Assembly (NCBI RefSeq): GCF_050434145.1
Contig: NZ_JBNPVX010000011.1
Span: 1-64,000, forward strand
From: JAISST01 sp050434145
GTDB taxonomy: Bacteria; Fusobacteriota; Fusobacteriia; Fusobacteriales; Fusobacteriaceae
DNA: 64,000 bases
Direction of reading: 5' to 3'
A program made the translations under genes and the position numbers. Positions 28,628-36,434 of this stretch are shown here, one piece after another. Numbering within the stretch: the stretch's first letter is position 1; each line of letters starts with the position of its first letter. The notes below the pieces were generated by a model that did not search any database, had not been told where the DNA came from, and saw only the letters and a list, made by a program, of their open reading frames with translations.

Positions 28628-29521
28628 GTGTTTATTATCAATATCAATTTAAAGTTATTAAAATATTTTATAGAAATCTCTAATTGTAAAAGTTTTACAG
28701 GTGCTTCTAAGAGTTTGTATCTTTGTCAATCTGCATTAAGCAAGGCAATAAAAACATTTGAAAGTGAATTAGGACTTACTTTAATTGATAGGACATATAA
28801 AAATTTTCAACTAACACCAGAAGGGCAGTTATTATATGAAAATGGCACTATTGCCCTTAAAGTAATTGATGAGCAATTGAAAAAATTGCATGATAGTATT
28901 AGTTCTGAAAAAGGTAGAATCAAAGTTGGTGTGCCTCCAGTAATTAGTACAATATATTTCACATCAACTATTCAAGAATTTAGAAATCAATATCCTAATA
29001 TTCATTTGGATGTAATTGAAGCTGGAGCAAATACAGTTAAAAATAAAGTGGAAAGTGGTGAAATAGACATTGGTGTTGTTATTCTTCCATTTTGTTCTAA
29101 TGATTTTTATGTAACTCCTGTCTTTCATTCTGATAATGTTGCTATAGTCCACAAAAAGCATCATCTTGCAAAACAAAATGAAATTAACTTAATTCAGTTA
29201 AGAGAAGAACCTTTGATAATATTAAATGAAACTTATATGCTTCATGATAAAATCAAAGAAATATGTAATTTTGTAGGGTTTGAACCAAATATAATTTGTA
29301 AAAGTTCTCAATGGGATTTTATTGCAGAAATGGTTGCATTAAATCAGGGCACTAGTATCTTACCACGACCTATTTTAAGTAAATTCCATTCAAAAAATAT
29401 TAAGATACTGACTATTAAAGAACCTGAATTTCCTTGGGAAATTGCTCTTATCATAAGAAAAGATAAATATGTCTCAAAAGCTATGAAATTGTTTGTTGAT
29501 TTTGTAAAAAACATAAAATAA
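28628..29521 (+). CDS. LysR-family transcriptional regulator
   Basis: A LysR regulator of about 295 residues. The N-terminal helix-turn-helix (LLKYFIEISNCKSFTGASKS, then LYLCQSALSKAIKTFESELG) is followed by a typical effector domain (GRIKVGVPPVIS, SGEIDIGVVILP, GTSILPRPIL). The start is unclear. GTG at 28628 is the only conventional start, but it overlaps the AGGAGG ribosome site at 28623-28628. ATC at 28637, 8 nt after that site, would give ININ-LKLLKYF and looks better placed. Coordinates use the GTG. It lies between the CoA-transferase (divergent) and the GntP permease and probably controls one or both. Confidence 0.88.
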   Translation: MFIININLKLLKYFIEISNCKSFTGASKSLYLCQSALSKAIKTFESELGLTLIDRTYKNFQLTPEGQLLYENGTIALKVIDEQLKKLHDSISSEKGRIKVGVPPVISTIYFTSTIQEFRNQYPNIHLDVIEAGANTVKNKVESGEIDIGVVILPFCSNDFYVTPVFHSDNVAIVHKKHHLAKQNEINLIQLREEPLIILNETYMLHDKIKEICNFVGFEPNIICKSSQWDFIAEMVALNQGTSILPRPILSKFHSKNIKILTIKEPEFPWEIALIIRKDKYVSKAMKLFVDFVKNIK

Positions 29522-29616
29522 TATTTTATATCAAATGATAACAAATCAAAGTTTAGATTTTACCCATATTTAAATGTGTTATAATTTTTTTTCATACTAG
29601 AATGAATTTTTAATAT

Positions 29617-29645
29617 TTTACTTAATCGTACTATTAAAGTATAAT
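29617..29645 (+). promoter_or_regulatory. Candidate promoter of the GntP permease/crotonase unit
   Basis: TTTACT (29617-29622), 17 nt, TATAAT (29640-29645). The predicted start is near 29652, about 77 nt before the permease ATG. Confidence 0.6.
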
Positions 29646-29658
29646 TTCATCATAAACT

Positions 29659-29683
29659 AATCATATTATCCCAAAATATGATT
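29659..29683. promoter_or_regulatory. Perfect inverted repeat downstream of the permease start site
   Basis: AATCATATT (29659-29667) and AATATGATT (29675-29683) form a 9-bp inverted repeat with a 7-nt spacer, ATCCCAA. It sits right after the predicted transcription start, a usual place for a repressor. The core ATTATCCCAA and the following TTATATTTCTGATTTA are shared with 28002-28034. Confidence 0.6.
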
Positions 29684-29728
29684 ATTATATTTCTGATTTA
29701 TATAACTTTAATTTTAAGGAGTATAATT

Positions 29729-31051
29729 ATGATTGGTATACTTTTAGGTTTATTATTATTAGTATTTCTTTGTTATAAAGGCTATTCCATTATATGGGTA
29801 GCACCTGTATCAGCCATGGTTGTAGCAATATTTGGATTTGGATTAAATGGATCAGTTTTATTAGAAGCATATACAGAAAAATATATGTCTTCTCTGGCAA
29901 CTTTTACTAAATCATGGTTCCCACTGTTTTTCTTAGGAGCAGTTTTTGGAAAAATGATGGACTTAACTGGTTCTGCTAGTGCTGTAGCTAGGCTTTTAGT
30001 AAAACATATAGGAGTCAAAAGAGCTCTCTTAGCTGTAGTAGTCAGCTGTGCAGTCCTTACATATGGTGGTGTAAGTTTATTTGTTGTTGTATTTGCTATA
30101 TACCCTTTGGCTATTTCATTATATAGAGAAGCTAATCTTCCAAGAAGATTGATTCCTGGAGCAATTGCCTTAGGTGCATTTACATTTACAATGACAGCTT
30201 TTCCTGGAAGTCCACAGTTAAACAATATTATTGCAGGAAAATATTTCAATACAACACCTTATGCGGCACCAATTATGGGGATTGTAGCTGGATTGATTAT
30301 GTTTTTTGGTGGATATCTGTATCTACATTGGAAACAAGAAAAATTAGTTAAAGCTGGCGAAGTTTTCACAGAACCTTCCTCTAATATAGATTCTAGTGAA
30401 AAAGATGAAAATTTACCAAATGAGTATATTGCACTATTACCTCTTATAATTGTTGTAGTAGCCTTATATATTCTAAGTAAAATTATCAATTTACCTATAA
30501 CTCCAGCAAGTATCTTATCTCTTTTGTTAGGAAATCTTGCTGTTGCATTGTTAAACATTAATAAGGCAAAAATTTTTATTAAAGCTTTAAATGAAGGTGG
30601 TAATGGGTCAGTTATTGCTATATTAAATACTGCTGCAGCTGTTGGCTTTGGTGGTGTTGTTCGGGCAGTTCCTGGATTTCAAATATTGACTGACAAGTTA
30701 TTATCTATGAAAGCAAGTCCACTTATATCAGAAGCTTTATCTATAACACTACTGGCTGGTGCAACTGGTTCATCATCTGGTGGTATGGGGATTGCTCTCG
30801 AAGCTCTTGGTAGTCAATACGTAGAGTTAGCTAGCCAACTTGGTATTAATATTGAGGCCTTTCATAGGGTTGCTACAGTGGCATCTGGTGGATTGGATTC
30901 TCTTCCTCATTGTGGTGCAGTACTTACTTTGCTTGCTGTTACTGGCATGACTCATAAAGATTCCTATAATGATATTGGTATGGTAACTTGTGTGATTCCG
31001 CTAGTATCATTAGCAGCATGTATTATTCTTGGGATGTTTGGTATTGTATAA
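29729..31051 (+). CDS. GntP-family permease
   Basis: A 440-residue inner-membrane transporter with about 12 hydrophobic segments. It belongs to the GntP family (gluconate, and in some members 3-hydroxybutyrate and other hydroxy acids). Family-like blocks are FFLGAVFGKMMDLTGSASAV, TAFPGSPQLNN and GGLDSLPHCGAVLTLLAVTG. The ATG at 29729 follows AAGGAG; the frame is open 17 codons further upstream but without a ribosome site. A crotonase gene follows after 26 nt, which points to a short-chain hydroxy or unsaturated acid rather than a sugar acid as substrate. That is inference. Confidence 0.85.
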   Translation: MIGILLGLLLLVFLCYKGYSIIWVAPVSAMVVAIFGFGLNGSVLLEAYTEKYMSSLATFTKSWFPLFFLGAVFGKMMDLTGSASAVARLLVKHIGVKRALLAVVVSCAVLTYGGVSLFVVVFAIYPLAISLYREANLPRRLIPGAIALGAFTFTMTAFPGSPQLNNIIAGKYFNTTPYAAPIMGIVAGLIMFFGGYLYLHWKQEKLVKAGEVFTEPSSNIDSSEKDENLPNEYIALLPLIIVVVALYILSKIINLPITPASILSLLLGNLAVALLNINKAKIFIKALNEGGNGSVIAILNTAAAVGFGGVVRAVPGFQILTDKLLSMKASPLISEALSITLLAGATGSSSGGMGIALEALGSQYVELASQLGINIEAFHRVATVASGGLDSLPHCGAVLTLLAVTGMTHKDSYNDIGMVTCVIPLVSLAACIILGMFGIV

Positions 31052-31077
31052 TTTTATATTATAAAAAAGGTGGTTTT

Positions 31078-31869
31078 ATGGATTTTAGCCAATTTAAAAG
31101 TCTTATTATTGAGATAAATGAAAGTAATGAAAGTATTGTAACTATCTCACTAAATAGACCAAAGGCTTTAAATGCCTTGAATAAAGAATTAATTACAGAA
31201 TTGGATTCAATTATTAACATATTAGAAAAAGATAATAATATAAAGGTAATAATAATAACTGGAAGTGGAGATAGGGCCTTTGCTGCTGGTGCTGATATTG
31301 AAGAAATGTCTTTACTAAATCCTGATGATGGGAAGGCATGGGGTGCTATGGGATCAATGGTTTTTCGAAAAATTGAAAAATCAAAAAAAATATACATATC
31401 TGCAATTAATGGTTATGCATTAGGTGGTGGTTGTGAGCTTGCAATGGCATGTGATATTAGAATTGGAAGCCATAACATAAAAATGGGATTACCAGAAACT
31501 GGGTTAGGTATCATTCCAGGATATGGTGGTACACAAAGAATGCAACGAATTATTGGCATGGGTAAAGCAAAAGAACTTATTTTCACATGTGATTTAATAG
31601 ATGCTCAAGAAGCTCTAAGAATAGGTCTTATCAATCATGTGGTAGAATCTGAAGTATTGTTAGAAAAATCATATGAAATAGCAAAGAAAATTATAAAAAA
31701 TTCTTTTAATGCTGTTATGTTGGCTAAAGAAGCAATTAATATAGGTAATCAAGTAGATATAGATAGTGGTATTAAAATAGAACAAAATCTTTTTGGCTTG
31801 TGCTTTGCACATAATGATCAAAAAGAAGGGATGAATGCTTTTTTAGAAAAAAGAAAAGCTAAGTATTAA
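31078..31869 (+). CDS. Second crotonase (enoyl-CoA hydratase)
   Basis: A 263-residue paralogue of the crt gene at 21657. They share long blocks such as LNRPKALNALNK, ALGGGCELAMACD and LFGLCFAHNDQKEGM. The catalytic Glu residues are Glu120 and Glu140 (GLPETGLGIIPG). The ATG at 31078 has AAAGGTGG upstream; an open frame from 30988 overlaps the permease and is not used. It is cotranscribed with the GntP permease, so it probably serves a separate substrate or growth condition from crt. Confidence 0.88.
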   Translation: MDFSQFKSLIIEINESNESIVTISLNRPKALNALNKELITELDSIINILEKDNNIKVIIITGSGDRAFAAGADIEEMSLLNPDDGKAWGAMGSMVFRKIEKSKKIYISAINGYALGGGCELAMACDIRIGSHNIKMGLPETGLGIIPGYGGTQRMQRIIGMGKAKELIFTCDLIDAQEALRIGLINHVVESEVLLEKSYEIAKKIIKNSFNAVMLAKEAINIGNQVDIDSGIKIEQNLFGLCFAHNDQKEGMNAFLEKRKAKY

Positions 31870-31931
31870 TAATACTAAACAATTAAATATTAAATTAAAA
31901 TAATTTCAATTTATCATATTTTTTATGATAA

Positions 31932-32015
31932 AATAGAGATTTGGAAATTGAAAAGCCTGATAAAGGAATTTTATTTGTTCATGATTTGGATACAGTTACA
32001 GGTCTTTATGAATAG
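31932..32015 (+). pseudogene. Short gene remnant resembling a P-II-like C-terminus
   Basis: A 27-codon open stretch without start reads DLEIEKPDKGILFVHDLDTV followed by TGLYE and a stop. The pattern IEKPxxGILFVxDLDxVxGL resembles the last strand of P-II-type regulatory proteins. Upstream the frame is closed by TAA, so it is a decayed fragment. The family assignment is from memory of the motif and is uncertain. Confidence 0.4.
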
Positions 32016-32049
32016 TTATCTTTAAATATTAATATTATATAAAAAAAGA

Positions 32050-32085
32050 AATTGGTTGAGTATTTATATACTCAGCCAATTTTAA
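32050..32085. terminator. Bidirectional terminator between crotonase 2 and tctA
   Basis: A 13-bp stem AATTGGTTGAGTA with TACTCAGCCAATT (one G-T pair), loop TTTATA. A-run before and T-rich DNA after give a U-tract both ways, the better one toward the tctA side. Confidence 0.85.
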
Positions 32086-32102
32086 ATATATTATTAACTT
32101 TT

Positions 32103-33596
32103 TTATTTCTTTTTTAATAATGGTTTTATCATAGGGTATACTAACATTAATACACAAGCAGTCATAATAACAGCTGTAATTGGCTTTGTGAATATTGACG
32201 TCAAACTACCATTAGTCAATGTATAAGCACGTCTGAAGTTTGATTCACACATTTCACCTAGTACTAATCCTAGTACCAATGCTGCCGAATTATATCCTAA
32301 TTTTACAAACATATAGCCTATTATCCCTGCAGATGCCATTAATACTACGTCCCCACTATTATTTTTAAGAGCAAAAGCACCTATCATAGCTAACATTACT
32401 ATTACTGGTCCTAATATTGTATAAGGTACAGCAAGGATTTTAGCAAATACTTTTGCTACAGCCATAGCAACTATAACCATAATTATGTTGGTAACTAGCA
32501 TTGAACCAAATACAGAAGCCAAGTATTTAGGCTGAGTTTTTATAAGCATAGGACCTATTTGCACACCTTTTATAACCAAAGCAGTCATCATTATTGCTGC
32601 TGCATTACCACCAGGTATTCCAAGTGATAGCAATGGTACCATTGATCCACCAGTAGCAGCATTATTAGCTGCTTCTGATGCTACTATTCCATCAGGTGCA
32701 CCAGTTCCTAATTTCTCAGGATGTTTAGATACTTTTTTCTCTATAGCATAAGATAAGAAAGAGGCTATAGTTGCACCTGCTCCTGGTAAAATTCCAACTA
32801 TTGTTCCTAACAATGATGATCTTGCCATACTTGCTTTGGTTGCCCATAACTCTTTAAAACTAGGAAGTACTGTCTTCATTTTTGATGTATCTGATTTTTC
32901 ATCAACTGCTTCTAATTTTTTTCTAGGTTTTCCTGTTTGTTTCAACACTTCTGTTACTGCAAACAAACCTATCATTATTGGTATCATCTCTATTCCAGAT
33001 AATAGTGTCGAATTTCCCCATGTAAATCTAGCTATTCCAAGCATAGGGTCCATTCCAACACATGCTAATAATAATCCTAAAAGACCAGATATCAATGTTT
33101 TGATTATATTATCACTATCCAAACATGATAAAACTGATAATCCTAAAAATGAAACAGCAAATAATTCAGAAGGTCCAAATTTTAAAGCAACTGATGCTAA
33201 CTGTGGAGATACTAATGCCATTGCAAATGCTGCTACTAATCCACCTATTGCAGAAGCAACAAGAGAATATCCCAATGCTTTTCCTGCTTCTCCTCTTTGT
33301 GCCATAGGATAACCATCAAAAGTAGTAGGAGCACTAGAAGGAGTTCCTGGTATTTTAAATAAGATTGCTGTAATTCCACCACCAGTAATAGATGCACAAT
33401 AAACAGCAACCAAAAATGCTATTGCTATTACAGGATCCATTGCATAAGCAAAAGGTAACGCCAATGCCACTGCCATTGATGCACTTACTCCAGGTAACGA
33501 TCCAAAAATAACTCCTAATATTGTACCTGCTGTAATAAGGAAAAATACATAAGGAGTTAGTATAATTTTCATTCCAGTAGTTAATAAATTAAACAT
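32103..33596 (-). CDS. tctA: Tripartite tricarboxylate transporter, large permease TctA
   Basis: A 497-residue inner-membrane protein with about 12 hydrophobic segments. The TctA signature lies near the N-terminus (GVIFGSLPGVSASMAVALAL) and the repeated family motif is GILPGAGATIASFLSYAIEK. TctA forms the main channel of the TctCBA uptake system for citrate and related acids. ATG at 33596, only 3 nt after the tctB stop, so it is translationally coupled. Its place next to citrate lyase genes supports citrate as the substrate. Confidence 0.93.
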   Translation of the reverse strand: MFNLLTTGMKIILTPYVFFLITAGTILGVIFGSLPGVSASMAVALALPFAYAMDPVIAIAFLVAVYCASITGGGITAILFKIPGTPSSAPTTFDGYPMAQRGEAGKALGYSLVASAIGGLVAAFAMALVSPQLASVALKFGPSELFAVSFLGLSVLSCLDSDNIIKTLISGLLGLLLACVGMDPMLGIARFTWGNSTLLSGIEMIPIMIGLFAVTEVLKQTGKPRKKLEAVDEKSDTSKMKTVLPSFKELWATKASMARSSLLGTIVGILPGAGATIASFLSYAIEKKVSKHPEKLGTGAPDGIVASEAANNAATGGSMVPLLSLGIPGGNAAAIMMTALVIKGVQIGPMLIKTQPKYLASVFGSMLVTNIIMVIVAMAVAKVFAKILAVPYTILGPVIVMLAMIGAFALKNNSGDVVLMASAGIIGYMFVKLGYNSAALVLGLVLGEMCESNFRRAYTLTNGSLTSIFTKPITAVIMTACVLMLVYPMIKPLLKKK

Positions 33597-33599
33597 ATC

Positions 33600-34115
33600 C
33601 TATCTTAACCCCCTTTTGGCAGACAATATTATATTTTCGAGAGATAATGCAAACCTACGGAATTGTCCTACCCCTCTTTCCAATCTTATATTCAAACCAC
33701 CTTGAAATACAATATACAATACTATTGTAATTATCAAAGATATTATAAATAATTTTCCAATATTTTTTTCACCTAATAAATATCCATAACTTATTAGAAA
33801 CACTAAACAAACTGGTATGAATCCTATTTTAGGATATACCAAAGCCATTGCTATGATTATTAGCATTCCTACTAATAATTTACTTTTAAAAAACGACATT
33901 ATATTAAATTTTTCTTCAGAATCTTTTTCTGATTTTTTTTTCGATAAATTATTTTTAATATTAACTCCTAATAAAATTATCATTAAAAATAATATAATTC
34001 TTGGCCAAAATGCAGCACCTAATTCTGTAGCTGTTGCTGCTGGGGACTGTGCACCAACCAAGAAAAAACAATATAGACTAAACAGCATTAATCCTGCTGA
34101 GAATATAATATCCAA
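33600..34115 (-). CDS. tctB: Tripartite tricarboxylate transporter, small permease TctB
   Basis: A 171-residue membrane protein with four hydrophobic segments, as expected for TctB. The start is TTG at 34115, behind AAGGGTGAT; no ATG is suitably placed. It lies between tctC and tctA in the usual order C-B-A. Sequence conservation in this family is low, so the call leans on size, topology and position. Confidence 0.88.
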   Translation of the reverse strand: MDIIFSAGLMLFSLYCFFLVGAQSPAATATELGAAFWPRIILFLMIILLGVNIKNNLSKKKSEKDSEEKFNIMSFFKSKLLVGMLIIIAMALVYPKIGFIPVCLVFLISYGYLLGEKNIGKLFIISLIITIVLYIVFQGGLNIRLERGVGQFRRFALSLENIILSAKRGLR

Positions 34116-34144
34116 AATATCACCCTTACCTTATTTTAAAGTAA

Positions 34145-34171
34145 AAGGAAAGTGTACCACACACTTTCCTT
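34145..34171 (-). terminator. Intercistronic hairpin between tctC and tctB
   Basis: A perfect 11-bp stem AAGGAAAGTGT/ACACTTTCCTT with a 5-nt loop. On the transcribed strand a T-run follows it. Like the livJ hairpin, it follows the binding-protein gene and precedes the permease genes, so it probably lowers permease expression relative to TctC. Confidence 0.75.
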
Positions 34172-34194
34172 CTGTGTAGAATCAATTGAAACAA

Positions 34195-35220
34195 TTAATT
34201 TTTCTTGCCAAAAAGTTCTGATAATTCTTTATAATCCTCATCCCATTGTTTTTTGTAATCTTCTTTATTTAACCAACCTTGTCTTTGATCCAATCCTTCT
34301 TGTTTAGCCCAAGTTTGGAATGTTTCACTAGCTACTGCTTTTTCTGCTGCTGCTTCAAAAGCTTTTATTGCTTCTTCAGGTGTACCTTTTGTATAGAATA
34401 TACCTCTAGCTGGTCCAAAGAAAGAATCTAGACCAACTTCTCCAGCACATTCTGTATTTTCAAGTCCTTTTATAGTAAGTCTTTTTTCTGTAAATGTAAG
34501 TACAGGTTTCATATCTCCAGACTCAACCATTGCAGCTACTTCTGCAGGTCCAACTACTGCCAAATACACATGACCACCTATTACATCAGCATTCAATTGT
34601 GAACCTTCACTATATGCAACTACTTCTATTTTATCACCAAATGCAGCCTTAATACATGCAGCATCAAGACCAGTAACAGTCATAACTCCAGCTTTTACTT
34701 TCCCTGGATTTTCTTCAACAAATTTCATTAATTCTGCATAGTTACTGAAAGGAGAATTTTTCCCTGTAACTATCATATTAGTATCATGAACCATTTGTAT
34801 TAATGGGTTAATATTCCCATAAACATCATAAGTAGTTGCTCCTGAAATTTGAGCCAATATTGGAGATGGAGTACATAATAAGAATGTATAACCATCTGCA
34901 GGTTGTGCAACTGCAAATTGAACGCCTGTTACCCCACCAGCACCTGCTCTATTATTTACAACTACATTAACACCTAATTCCGCTTCTAATGCTTTTGCAA
35001 ATACTCTAAGAGTTGTATCTGCTCCACCACCAGTTCCCCATGGACAAATAATCTCAACGTTTCTTTCCCACTTCCATCCTGCTGGAGTCGAATCAGATGC
35101 CGCTGTTTTTGCTTGTTCCTCTTTTTTTGCTGGTTCTTCTTTTTTTCCTCCACCACATGCAGTTAACAAAATTAACACTAACATTGATAATACTGCTAAA
35201 ATTCCTTTTTTTCTAAACAT
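34195..35220 (-). CDS. tctC: Tripartite tricarboxylate transporter, solute-binding lipoprotein TctC
   Basis: A 341-residue binding protein. The lipobox LLTAC puts the lipidated Cys at residue 22, followed by a Gly/Lys/Glu-rich linker, so it is membrane-anchored. The mature part has TctC/Bug-family blocks (VEIICPWGTGGGADTTLRVF, NRAGAGGVTGVQFAVAQPADG). ATG follows AGGAGAG. It captures the acid, probably citrate, and delivers it to TctBA. It is 91 nt downstream of the chromate-type transporter pair and in the same direction as citDEF. Confidence 0.93.
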   Translation of the reverse strand: MFRKKGILAVLSMLVLILLTACGGGKKEEPAKKEEQAKTAASDSTPAGWKWERNVEIICPWGTGGGADTTLRVFAKALEAELGVNVVVNNRAGAGGVTGVQFAVAQPADGYTFLLCTPSPILAQISGATTYDVYGNINPLIQMVHDTNMIVTGKNSPFSNYAELMKFVEENPGKVKAGVMTVTGLDAACIKAAFGDKIEVVAYSEGSQLNADVIGGHVYLAVVGPAEVAAMVESGDMKPVLTFTEKRLTIKGLENTECAGEVGLDSFFGPARGIFYTKGTPEEAIKAFEAAAEKAVASETFQTWAKQEGLDQRQGWLNKEDYKKQWDEDYKELSELFGKKN

Positions 35221-35270
35221 TTTTTCACTCTCCTATTAAAATTTTTATTGCATATATAGTTTTATAAATA

Positions 35271-35288
35271 CTGTAATTTTCATTACAG
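35271..35288. promoter_or_regulatory. Small inverted repeat upstream of tctC
   Basis: CTGTAAT-TTTC-ATTACAG, a perfect 7-bp inverted repeat between the transporter pair and tctC. It could be an operator or a weak mRNA hairpin; no U-tract follows on the minus strand. Confidence 0.35.
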
Positions 35289-35311
35289 CAAGAATAACTG
35301 CTTACTTTATT

Positions 35312-35839
35312 TTATCCGATTAAAATCCCTAAAAAACCTGCTAATACAATAGTTTTAGGAATGCTCCACTTTAATTTTATCAAAAAAATTCCTGAAATAA
35401 TCCCTATTATAATAAAATTCAATTTAAATCCACTGTCAATGATATACGTACTTTTACCTAAAGTAGCTATCACTGATATAATCATTCCAAAACATATTGG
35501 TCTTATAGAAGACATTATGATTTCTAATGCTGGGTTTTCTTTTAATCGCTTTATGAAATAGCTTGCTACTAGACATAATGTAAGTGATGGTACCATAGCT
35601 CCAAGACTAGCACATATTGCTCCTAAGATTCCAGCTGTACGTAGTCCCACAAAAGTAGCACAATTTATTCCTAATGATCCTGGCGTCATCTCTGCAATAG
35701 CTACTATATCTGCTACTTCTCTTTCTGTCATCCAGCCATATCTTAATACTTCATCATTTATTACTGGTATCATGGTCATTCCACCAAAGCTGAAAAAGCT
35801 TATTTTCATAAAAGATAAAAACAATTTAAGATATAGCAT
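35312..35839 (-). CDS. Chromate-transporter family half-protein (second of pair)
   Basis: A 175-residue membrane protein of the short-chain ChrA (CHR) family. The N-terminal FLSFMKISFFSFGGMTMIPV and MTPGSLGINCATFVG are the CHR-domain signatures. Short CHR proteins occur as adjacent pairs that work together with opposite membrane topology. Its start overlaps the preceding gene by 14 nt. Although called chromate transporters, the native anion is unknown. Being inside a citrate gene run raises the possibility of an organic-anion or sulfate-type role. Confidence 0.85.
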   Translation of the reverse strand: MLYLKLFLSFMKISFFSFGGMTMIPVINDEVLRYGWMTEREVADIVAIAEMTPGSLGINCATFVGLRTAGILGAICASLGAMVPSLTLCLVASYFIKRLKENPALEIIMSSIRPICFGMIISVIATLGKSTYIIDSGFKLNFIIIGIISGIFLIKLKWSIPKTIVLAGFLGILIG

Positions 35840-36404
35840 TTTTCTTCTTCACCTTCCAGCATACAAAACCTATGATAATACCTGATAAAACTATAAATAT
35901 TTTATTGATTTTTGTAAATGTGCACAATGCAAAAGAAATTACCATTAACAAATATCCCATTTTTGAAACAAGAGATTTAGCTTTCAATTTTAATGCAGCA
36001 CTTATTATAATTGGAACAACAGCACTTCTTATTCCATTTAATACTTTATCTACATAAATATTGTCACGTAAACTTGTATAAAAATAAGTTACAATACCTA
36101 TGGCAATGAGAGCAGGCAATGCCAATCCAAAAGATGCAGCTATTGCTCCCCAAAAACCTGACACTGAATATCCAAACATAACAGATATATTGATGACCAT
36201 TATACCTGGTAGCGATCTAGACAGAGAAGTGAAATCAATAAGCTGTTCATCTGTGATCCAGTTTCTTTTCTCTACAAATTCAGAATGCATTTGGGCAACT
36301 ATACTCCATCCACCACCAAAAGTAAAACATCCTAATTTAAACATTATTCTGAAAATAGTTATTACTTTTTTGAATTCACTTTCTTTTTCTGTAACTTTTT
36401 CCAC
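35826..36404 (-). CDS. Chromate-transporter family half-protein (first of pair)
   Basis: A 192-residue membrane protein, the partner of the next gene. The CHR signature is FKLGCFTFGGGWSIVAQMHS and SLPGIMVINISVMFGY. The start is GTG at 36404, 7 nt from GGAGG; an ATG one base out of phase is not usable. The gene begins 30 nt after the citF stop, so it is almost certainly cotranscribed with citDEF. Confidence 0.85.
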   Translation of the reverse strand: MEKVTEKESEFKKVITIFRIMFKLGCFTFGGGWSIVAQMHSEFVEKRNWITDEQLIDFTSLSRSLPGIMVINISVMFGYSVSGFWGAIAASFGLALPALIAIGIVTYFYTSLRDNIYVDKVLNGIRSAVVPIIISAALKLKAKSLVSKMGYLLMVISFALCTFTKINKIFIVLSGIIIGFVCWKVKKKNAIS

Positions 36405-36434
36405 ATTTATACCTCCAATGGACGTTTTGTATCA

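Noticed and set aside
32836..33312. 158-codon plus-strand frame within tctA
   Set aside because: Antisense shadow; tctA is clearly the conserved reading frame.
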